A DNA stretch of 43,065 nt, from positions 1 to 43,065 of the forward strand of contig JAHRHA010000043.1 in assembly GCA_020027875.1 (NCBI GenBank). The letters are read 5' to 3'. Position numbers and translations under genes: made by a program. The notes beneath the pieces were generated by a model. It did no database searches, was not told the origin of the DNA, and saw nothing but the letters and a program-made list of their open reading frames with translations. The stretch's first letter is position 1; every line of letters starts with the position of its first letter. Below, in pieces: positions 37,253 to 43,065 of this stretch. This DNA comes from Micromonosporaceae bacterium. GTDB lineage: Bacteria; Actinomycetota; Actinomycetes; Mycobacteriales; Micromonosporaceae.

Positions 37253-38697
37253 CCGGCAATGACATGGCCGGCAATGACCAGTGGACCGAACTCGCGGATC
37301 TCGACGACTTCGAGGACGACGGCTATGTGGAGTCCGCTGACGACCAGGCTGATGAGGGGCCGGCGCCCGTGGTCGCGGTTGTCGGCCGGCCCAACGTCGG
37401 CAAGTCGACCCTGGTCAACCGGATCCTAGGGCGCCGACAGGCAGTCGTTGAGGACGTGCCGGGTGTGACCCGCGACCGGGTCGCCTACGACGCGCAGTGG
37501 TCGGGTCGTCGCTTCACCATCGTGGACACCGGCGGTTGGGCGCCTGATGCTCGCGACCGGGCCGCTGCCATCGCCGCGCAGGCCGAGATCGCGGCCAACA
37601 CGGCCGACGTCGTGCTCTTCGTGGTCGACTCGACCGTCGGGGCTTTGGATGAGGACGCGGCGGCGGTGCGCATGCTTCGCCGTACGAAGCGACCCGTGCT
37701 CCTCATCGCCAACAAGGTGGACAACGCTCAGCAGGAGTTGGAGTCAGCGGCGCTGTGGTCGCTCGGGCTGGGGCAGCCACATCCTGTGTCGGCCCTGCAC
37801 GGCCGCGGTTCTGGCGACCTCCTAGACGCTGTGCTCGGCGCCCTACCGGAGCCGCCGCCGGTTACCGAACCCCACCCGCGAGGCCCGCGGCGGGTGGCTC
37901 TGGTGGGCAAGCCGAACGTCGGCAAGTCGTCGTTGCTCAACCGGCTGGCCAACGAGGAGCGCGCCGTCGTTGATCCGGTGGCTGGGACCACAGTGGACCC
38001 GGTGGACAGCCAGGTCCAGATCGGCGGCGAGACGTGGCTGCTCGTGGACACCGCCGGGCTGCGCCGGAAGGTCGGCACGGCCAGCGGTACGGAGTATTAC
38101 GCGAGCCTACGTACCGCCGGTGCGATCGAGGCGGCCGAGGTGGCGGTCGTGCTGCTCGACGCCGCCGAGGTCATCAGCGAGCAGGACCAGCGGGTACTGA
38201 CAATGGTGACCGAGGCCGGCCGGGCGCTGGTGCTCGCCTTCAACAAGTGGGACCTCGTCGACGCCGACCGCCGCTACTTCCTCGACAAGGAGATCGAGCG
38301 CGAGCTTCGGCGGATTCCCTGGGCGATCCGGGTCAACATCTCGGCGACGACCGGCCGCGCGGTGGAGAAGCTCGCGCCGGCACTGCACCGTGCGCTGTCC
38401 AGTTGGGAGCGGCGGGTGCCGACCGGCCCGCTCAACCAGTTCATCACCGCGCTGGTGCAGGCGACGCCACATCCGGTGCGTGGGGGGCGGGCGCCGCGGG
38501 TGCTGTTCGCCACCCAGGCCGGGACGCGACCGCCGCGGTTCGTGCTCTTTACGACGGGCCCGCTGGACGCGGGTTACGTGCGGTTCGTGGAGCGCAAACT
38601 CCGTGAGCAGTTCGGTTTCGAGGGCAGCCCCATCTCCATCTCCGTGCGCTCCCGCAAGAAGGGCGACCGCAAGGGCGGTCGCTCGTCCCGGGACTAA
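37249..38697 (+). CDS. der: Ribosome-assembly GTPase Der (EngA)
   Basis: This double-GTPase of 482 residues is needed for 50S maturation. The first G domain has [20 protein letters not shown] and ANKVD. The second has [20 protein letters not shown] and FNKWD. A KH-like C-terminal domain ends in a basic tail ([12 protein letters not shown]). About 40 acidic residues precede the first domain, as in other actinobacteria. The stop overlaps that of the convergent SRPBCC gene. Confidence 0.95.
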   Translation: MTGNDMAGNDQWTELADLDDFEDDGYVESADDQADEGPAPVVAVVGRPNVGKSTLVNRILGRRQAVVEDVPGVTRDRVAYDAQWSGRRFTIVDTGGWAPDARDRAAAIAAQAEIAANTADVVLFVVDSTVGALDEDAAAVRMLRRTKRPVLLIANKVDNAQQELESAALWSLGLGQPHPVSALHGRGSGDLLDAVLGALPEPPPVTEPHPRGPRRVALVGKPNVGKSSLLNRLANEERAVVDPVAGTTVDPVDSQVQIGGETWLLVDTAGLRRKVGTASGTEYYASLRTAGAIEAAEVAVVLLDAAEVISEQDQRVLTMVTEAGRALVLAFNKWDLVDADRRYFLDKEIERELRRIPWAIRVNISATTGRAVEKLAPALHRALSSWERRVPTGPLNQFITALVQATPHPVRGGRAPRVLFATQAGTRPPRFVLFTTGPLDAGYVRFVERKLREQFGFEGSPISISVRSRKKGDRKGGRSSRD

Positions 38698-39671
38698 CCG
38701 GTTGCAACTGAGGTGGCGCTGTCCCGGCGGATTGGTGCGCGCGGGGCGGTTGCGGCGAGGTTGTGGGCGGCGCGGGTGAGCATGGCGCGAACCACGAGCG
38801 GGTGCACCACGCGTACCACGACGAGGTAGTGGCGGCCGCGCCGGTTGTTGGCCTTCGCCACAGTGGACAGTGTGACCCGGTGCGTGGCGACCCGTATCGT
38901 GGCCCGGAAGTCCAGGTGCTGGTCGTCGGTGCCGAGCAGCAGTTCGTCGCCGTCGACGGCGATGGTGTCGAAGGCGCTCGGCGTCCCCGGCGGCACGCCG
39001 ATCAGGCGGACGAGCCGATTGCGCAGGTGCAGTAGCGCGACGACCCAGCGTGGCGGGTCGCGGAAGATCGCGTCCGCCCACACCCCGGGATCGGTGGGCA
39101 TGCCGGGCGCGACGGGGAGCCACCAAGCGTCGGCCAGGTCGGTGTGGTCGAAGATGGCATTCGCCATCGGCGATACGTCTGTCTTCTGTGGACGTTTGGC
39201 GAGGCGACGGCGCAGTGCCCGTACCCATCTCGAGTGTTTCGCTGGCGCTCCCAGCGTGCCAGTCGCGGCGAGCTCGGCGTTGTTCAGCAGGTCGTGTATC
39301 AGAGCCTCGTGCAGCCAGCGGAGGGCGAGCGGCCAGACCAGGCGCGTGCGGCCGAGCATCCGTCCGCGGGCGTCGTGGATGAGGGTGCATCGGTTCGGCC
39401 CGGTTTCCTCGACGCGCAGCTCGTGGTACCCCTCGATGCCGGTGGGCGGGTCGAAGATGAAGCGGACCCGGCGCCCGGGCTCGTATTCGCCGACGTGGTA
39501 ACGGATCGGTCCGTGTCCGCCCTTCGAGCCTATGGCGAGGCCGCGGTCGAGACGGATCGGCGGCCAGGCGGGCGAGGGCCAGAGCGCGTCGTTGTCGCTG
39601 GCGACAAGGTCGAGGAGTGTGCCGACGTAGGTGGCGGGCGCGTCGACGGTACGGCTCTGGATGTTGTGCAT
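38694..39671 (-). CDS. SRPBCC-DUF2867 fusion protein
   Basis: This 325-residue protein joins two lipid-binding-type domains. Residues 1-150 look like a polyketide-cyclase/SRPBCC fold ([22 protein letters not shown], then [24 protein letters not shown]). Residues 165-310 match DUF2867 ([46 protein letters not shown]). ATG 39671 is preferred over ATG 39683 because GGAGG lies 6 bases upstream. It is divergent from a TetR gene with shared operators. Substrate is unknown; hydrophobic small-molecule binding is likely. Confidence 0.8.
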   Translation of the reverse strand: MHNIQSRTVDAPATYVGTLLDLVASDNDALWPSPAWPPIRLDRGLAIGSKGGHGPIRYHVGEYEPGRRVRFIFDPPTGIEGYHELRVEETGPNRCTLIHDARGRMLGRTRLVWPLALRWLHEALIHDLLNNAELAATGTLGAPAKHSRWVRALRRRLAKRPQKTDVSPMANAIFDHTDLADAWWLPVAPGMPTDPGVWADAIFRDPPRWVVALLHLRNRLVRLIGVPPGTPSAFDTIAVDGDELLLGTDDQHLDFRATIRVATHRVTLSTVAKANNRRGRHYLVVVRVVHPLVVRAMLTRAAHNLAATAPRAPIRRDSATSVATG

Positions 39672-39680
39672 TTCTGCCTC

Positions 39681-39718
39681 CATACGCTTCCGTATGGTTC
39701 AACATACGCTACCGTATG
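39681..39718. promoter_or_regulatory. Twin palindromic operators between SRPBCC and tetR
   Basis: CATACGCTTCCGTATG (39681-39696) and CATACGCTACCGTATG (39703-39718) have perfect 6-bp arms, and their centres are 22 bases (two helix turns) apart. The first covers the upstream ATG of the SRPBCC gene and part of its ribosome site. The second covers an ATG of tetR. This is the pattern expected for a TetR repressor controlling both promoters. Confidence 0.8.
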
Positions 39719-39721
39719 GGC

Positions 39722-40327
39722 ATGGCACAAGGGGGGCGGCTCACGGCGGAGGACTGGGCCCACGCCGCGCTGGCGGCGATGGGGGAGCAGGGGCTCGCGG
39801 GCATCGCGGTGGAGCCGCTCGCGGCGCGGCTCGGCACGACGAAGGGCAGCTTCTACTGGCATTTCGCCAACCGCGACGCGCTGGTCGAGGCGGCGCTGGC
39901 GCTGTGGGAGCGGGCGCATACGGAGGCGGTTATTGAGGCAGTGGACGGCACGGGTGACCCGGCCGCGGTGCTGCACGCGCTCTTCGACCGGGTGACGTCC
40001 GGCGGTGGGGGAGCCGTCGAGGTGAGTCTGCTCGCCGCGGCCGACCACCCGCTGGTGGCGCCGCCGATGCGCCGCGTGGTCGCACGCCGGCTTGAGTACG
40101 TTCGGGACCAGTTCCTGGCGTTGGGGTGCGAGCCGGCGGAGGCAGATCGGCGGGCGCTGTTGGCCTACACCGCGTATCTTGGCGGCACTCAGCTTGGCGT
40201 GCGGGTGCCGTCGGCATTGCCGTCCGATCCCGCCTCCCATAAGGCCTATGTGGACAGTGTCATCACTGTGCTGTTGGCCGGCTTGCCGTCAGGTTCTGGT
40301 TGCGGCTATGCCGAGGAGGTCGGGTAG
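39722..40327 (+). CDS. TetR-family transcriptional regulator
   Basis: This 201-residue repressor has an N-terminal HTH: DWAHAALAAMGEQGLAGIAVEPLAARLGTTKGSFYWHFANRDALVEAAL, the standard TetR pattern. The C-terminal ligand domain is helical. ATG 39716 and ATG 39722 are both possible; neither has a ribosome site, so the mRNA may be leaderless. The likely targets are its own gene and the divergent SRPBCC gene. The 3' end overlaps the methyltransferase gene by 39 bases on the opposite strand. Confidence 0.9.
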   Translation: MAQGGRLTAEDWAHAALAAMGEQGLAGIAVEPLAARLGTTKGSFYWHFANRDALVEAALALWERAHTEAVIEAVDGTGDPAAVLHALFDRVTSGGGGAVEVSLLAAADHPLVAPPMRRVVARRLEYVRDQFLALGCEPAEADRRALLAYTAYLGGTQLGVRVPSALPSDPASHKAYVDSVITVLLAGLPSGSGCGYAEEVG

Positions 40328-40969
40328 CTCATCAGGCCCGTTCTCCGTCAGCCTGCTGATGCTTAACCCTGCGCTGATGACGGCGTCGACGAGGCCGGCC
40401 AGGGGGAGGTGCCAGGCGCCGATCCGTGCCCGTACGCCGTGTGGGGACCACGCCTCTAAGGAGTGAACCGCTTCGTTGTAGCCGGGCGTGAGGATGACGC
40501 GACTGCGGTCCGACCAGTCGGCGAAGTAGCCACAGAAGCACGGGTGGATTCCGATGTGGACGAAAACTCCGCCGGGTTTGAGAGTACGGGCGATGTCGCG
40601 CACCACGGCGCCGTAGTCCTCGACGTCGGTATGGCCGAGCACGCACACGGCGGCGTCGACGCTGTGTGCTCTGACCGGGAGGGCGGTGGCGTCACCGGCG
40701 GCGACGGGGAGCCGGTTGGCCGCGTGGCGGAGTTGCCCGGTGGAGAAGTCCACGCCGATGGGATACCAGCCCAGGTCGGTGATGGTGGTGGCTCGTACGC
40801 CGGTGCCGCAGCAGACGTCGAGGCATCGAGCGTGGTCGGTGGGGGCGGGGCCGAGCAGGTCTTCGATCATGTCGGCGACGCGGACGCTGTATTCGCGCGC
40901 CCCGCCGGAGGTGACGTACTCCTCATACCAGTCAGCGTGGGGGTCATAGAGCGCGGCCGTCCCCGTCAT
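40289..40969 (-). CDS. SAM-dependent methyltransferase, class I
   Basis: This 226-residue protein has a Methyltransf_11-type core: motif I CLDVCCGTGVRATTI, GVDFSTGQLRHA, GDATALPVRAHSVDAAVCVLGHTDV and LKPGGVFVHIG. ATG 40969 is chosen because TALYDPHADWYEEYV matches the usual N-terminus. The acceptor substrate is unknown. Nothing upstream on its strand shares an operon with it. Confidence 0.87.
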   Translation of the reverse strand: MTGTAALYDPHADWYEEYVTSGGAREYSVRVADMIEDLLGPAPTDHARCLDVCCGTGVRATTITDLGWYPIGVDFSTGQLRHAANRLPVAAGDATALPVRAHSVDAAVCVLGHTDVEDYGAVVRDIARTLKPGGVFVHIGIHPCFCGYFADWSDRSRVILTPGYNEAVHSLEAWSPHGVRARIGAWHLPLAGLVDAVISAGLSISRLTENGPDELPDLLGIAATRT

Positions 40970-41174
40970 GCCATCTTCGTACCATCGCCGCCGCACGCCG
41001 TCTTCTGTTGGTGGATCTACTGACCTAGCATCCTAGGACGACGTAGAGAGTGTGACTTGTGGTCGACACGCCGGCTCGGCGAGAGGTGTTCCTCATCAAG
41101 ATAGAAGCCCGCCGTGGCTGCGTTCGCTTGGTTGCCGACGCACCGCTGGGTGTCGCGCCGTCACGCTGCATCCG

Positions 41175-41564
41175 TCATGCGGGCGTTACGACGGGCAGGC
41201 CGCGCGAGAGAGCGACCGCGGCCAGCCGTTTGTCGTACACGACGAACGATGTGAGCACTGGTGCCAGGTGTTCGGCCGAGGCGATGTGGATCGCATCGAG
41301 GCTGCGCAGCGTCGCTCCAGGCAACGCCGCTGCCGCGTCTAAGATCGCGTCTGTAACAGGCTCCTGATGGAGCAAGGCGAGAACCGCCCGCAGCACCGGC
41401 AACGCGTTCGGATCGCTGCGGATGAGCGCTCGGGCCGCTTCCGTCCTAGCTAACGCCGAAGCAGCCATAGGTTGAGGATTTGCTGCTAACCACGCACGCA
41501 GGGCGTTTGTCTCCGCTTCCTGTCGGGCGAGCTTGACGATTGCAGAGCTATCTAGGTAGATCAA
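41175..41564 (-). CDS. PIN-domain toxin (VapC family), pair 2
   Basis: This 129-residue PIN ribonuclease opens with MIYLDSSAIVKLARQEAET (first Asp), then SALARTEAARAL (Glu), TLRSLDAIHIASAEHL (Asp) and FVVYDKRLAAVA (Asp), so the acidic active site is complete. ATG 41564 overlaps the antitoxin stop by 4 bases. It lies near the tRNA-Pro integration hotspot. Confidence 0.9.
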   Translation of the reverse strand: MIYLDSSAIVKLARQEAETNALRAWLAANPQPMAASALARTEAARALIRSDPNALPVLRAVLALLHQEPVTDAILDAAAALPGATLRSLDAIHIASAEHLAPVLTSFVVYDKRLAAVALSRGLPVVTPA

Positions 41565-41854
41565 GCGTGGTCCTCACGAAGCTCGGACACAGTCTCTGCG
41601 GTGTCGCCATCGTCGCTCGTCGGGAACGGCTTGATCTGCAGTAGGGCAGCGATCCCACCGGAGTTGCTCGCAGGCGTTAGCTTGCTCTCGCGAATGAGTT
41701 GGTCGACGGCCGGGTCACCAGTGCTAGGCAATGGCACGAGCATTGCAATCGGTTGATCGTGCTCAGTGATCACCACGGTTTCCCCCGCCGCTGCGCGATG
41801 GATCACTTTGGATGTATGTCGGGTTACTTCGCGAATCCCCATCGTAATTGTCAT
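41561..41854 (-). CDS. Phd/YefM-type antitoxin, pair 2
   Basis: This 97-residue antitoxin has the Phd/YefM N-terminal pattern (GIREVTRHTSKVIHRAAAGETVVITEHDQPIAMLVPL) and a tail ending in SELREDHA. ATG 41854 sits in the centre of a perfect palindrome; ATG 41842 is an alternative. A TAGCAT box 6 bases upstream of ATG 41854 fits a leaderless transcript. Confidence 0.85.
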   Translation of the reverse strand: MTITMGIREVTRHTSKVIHRAAAGETVVITEHDQPIAMLVPLPSTGDPAVDQLIRESKLTPASNSGGIAALLQIKPFPTSDDGDTAETVSELREDHA

Positions 41855-41859
41855 GACAA
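41848..41859. promoter_or_regulatory. Palindrome over antitoxin 2 start
   Basis: TTGTCATGACAA is a perfect 12-bp palindrome that includes the antitoxin ATG. It is a likely autorepression site, but unproven. Confidence 0.45.
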
Positions 41860-42019
41860 AATGCTATCACAAATGCCGGCAACGCTCAGGGTGGCCTGCT
41901 GCTGACCCAGCAGCTTGGAACGGTCGGCTTGGGGTAGGTCGAGCCGCTGGAAGCCGTGAGCGTTCGCGAAGGGCTCTGCGCTACGCTGTAGCGGCTGCCG
42001 GGCCCGTGGGCGGTGGCAT

Positions 42020-42093
<74 letters not shown>

Positions 42094-42111
42094 CAGGACA
42101 AACCGCAGGCC

Positions 42112-42146
42112 AGGGGCCCTGACATATAGACCATGTCAGGGCCTCT
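42112..42146 (+). terminator. Hairpin terminator after tRNA-Pro
   Basis: GGCCCTGACA (42115-42124) pairs perfectly with TGTCAGGGCC (42134-42143) around a 9-base loop, and the stem extends 2-3 more pairs outward. It has no T-run, as is common in actinobacteria. It lies between the tRNA and the end of the convergent integrase gene and may serve both. Confidence 0.7.
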
Positions 42147-42181
42147 GCTGTGGCCAACGGAGATCATTTCTCACATCCCTC

Positions 42182-43065
42182 TCACACGCGGGGTTGTGGA
42201 TCACCGGTGAGCGCGTCGCCCAGCGCCCGGCTGGTCTTTGCGAGCTGCTCGGCGAACACATGCGTGTAGCCCTGAGTCACCTCGACCTTCGTGTGCCCGA
42301 GCCATGCCGCGATCGCCACATCAGGCACGCCCAGGTCGGCCAGCAGGGAGGCGGCGCAGTGCCGTGAGCCGTGCAGTGGCACCCGGGTCAACCCGAGCGC
42401 CTTGCCTAGCGCCACGAACCGGTCGGAGTACCACTGTGGCCGGTACGGCTGGCCGAGCTCGTCGACAACCAGGTGTGCGCCGCCGCACTGCGGGCATGAC
42501 CCGTACGCCTCGCTGGCCGAGTCGGCCTCCTCCATCTGGCGCAACTGCAGGGTCGTCAGCGCGTCGACCAGCAGCCGCGGTATCGGCAGGTACGGCGCAC
42601 GCCGGCGCCCCTTGCCCTTCGGTGTGCCCTCCACGATCAGCTCGTTGTCGCTCTCGTCCAGGGTGATCACGCGGTTGTTCAGCACGGCCACACTCGGCGT
42701 GCCCTCCGGCAGCCTGCGTTCCTTGGCCTGCCCGCCGGTCAGGTCGATGTGCTCCCAGCGTAAGCCGAGGACTTCGCCGCGGCGTAGACCGAACATCGAG
42801 AGCAGATACGCGGCGTAGAGGCGGTCACCGGCCACGGAGCGCAGGAACCGCACCGCGTCGTCGGCCTGCCACTCGCCGCGGTCCGCGCCGGCGTCCGGAT
42901 CGGATGCCACCCGCTTGACGGTTCGGGTCACATCGCGGACCACCCTGCCGTTGTCCATTGCATCGCGGAGCACCATGCTCAGGGCCGTCAAGGTCGCATT
43001 GACCGACCGCGGTGAGAGCGGTTCACCCGGGACGCCACGGCGGCGGATCTTCCCGGACAGCATGT
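42182..43065 (-). CDS. Phage-type tyrosine integrase (partial)
   Basis: The C-terminal 293 or so residues of a tyrosine integrase run off the right edge. The end of a core-binding domain (SPRSVNATLTALSMVLRDAM) is visible. The catalytic domain has MFGLRRGEVLGLRWEHID (first Arg), HGSRHCAASLL (His-x-x-Arg) and WLGHTKVEVTQGYTHV (His and nucleophile Tyr). A CPQCG motif lies between them. Its 3' end faces the tRNA-Pro gene, typical of actinobacterial integrative elements (AICE or prophage), so a second mobile element begins here and extends right. Confidence 0.9.
   Translation of the reverse strand, partial: MLSGKIRRRGVPGEPLSPRSVNATLTALSMVLRDAMDNGRVVRDVTRTVKRVASDPDAGADRGEWQADDAVRFLRSVAGDRLYAAYLLSMFGLRRGEVLGLRWEHIDLTGGQAKERRLPEGTPSVAVLNNRVITLDESDNELIVEGTPKGKGRRRAPYLPIPRLLVDALTTLQLRQMEEADSASEAYGSCPQCGGAHLVVDELGQPYRPQWYSDRFVALGKALGLTRVPLHGSRHCAASLLADLGVPDVAIAAWLGHTKVEVTQGYTHVFAEQLAKTSRALGDALTGDPQPRV

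Noticed and set aside
38107..39705. Reverse-strand frame of 532 codons over der and the SRPBCC gene
   Set aside because: It conflicts with two well-supported genes and has Arg/Pro/Ala-rich noise composition.
41024..41174. Small forward ORFs between the methyltransferase and toxin 2
   Set aside because: They have no ribosome site or family features, and they run antisense into the toxin gene.
42194..42212. GATCACCGGTGA in the integrase as a third copy of the 50-bp repeat
   Set aside because: Only the terminal palindrome-like bases match. The 50-base spacing and centre are absent, and the site is inside coding sequence.

Overview
The window is very GC-rich, uses GTG and TTG starts freely, packs genes with 4-base ATGA/GTGA overlaps, and keeps the chromosomal gene order known from Mycobacterium tuberculosis Rv1688-Rv1713: mpg, tyrS, a TPR gene, a HAD phosphatase, a small gene, tlyA, nadK, (recN), steA, (steB), pyrG, a Nudix gene, xerD, parA, scpA, scpB, rluB, cmk, der. 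This points to a filamentous-type actinobacterium, most likely in or near the Micromonosporaceae. That family assignment rests on remembered protein similarity and gene order, not on a search.

Layout. Positions 1-7459 are an accessory island. It holds a decayed TnsA-like endonuclease, then a tightly overlapped operon of three large tyrosine recombinases and a small coiled-coil TnpC-like protein, then a complete reverse-strand mpg. The island ends inside the native forward-strand mpg, of which only the C-terminal half survives. A VapBC-type toxin-antitoxin pair follows at 7.9-8.5 kb, then tyrS.

From 8.6 to 38.7 kb is the housekeeping core. It covers translation (tyrS, tlyA, rluB, der), nucleotide metabolism (nadK, pyrG, the ADP-ribose Nudix enzyme, cmk), envelope and division (steA, a MraY/WecA-like protein, murJ, a glycosyltransferase) and chromosome dynamics (xerD, parA, scpAB). 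Two expected core genes are damaged. recN is absent between nadK and steA, and steB is cut to 17 codons. Inserted among the core genes are a frame-disrupted hypothetical gene, a TM2 protein flanked by two hairpin repeats, a lipoprotein, an AbiEi-DUF559 protein flanked by two copies of a second repeat, and a frameshifted XPB-helicase-like N-terminal-domain gene.

From 38.7 kb to the end the content is accessory again. There is a divergent TetR / SRPBCC-DUF2867 pair with twin operators over both starts, a methyltransferase, a second toxin-antitoxin pair, and a tRNA-Pro(GGG) with a phage-type integrase beside it, which marks the edge of a second integrated element.

The strongest unusual signals are the island that breaks mpg yet carries another mpg, the loss of recN and steB from a conserved cluster, two families of dispersed hairpin repeats, a charge-segregated Arg-Gly-Asp/TPR/acidic protein, and a possible leader hairpin over the pyrG ribosome site. 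Several frameshifts (about 100, 215, 890, 24720, 24840 and 36135) and one in-frame stop (4010) are either real decay or sequencing errors. The sequence alone cannot decide which.
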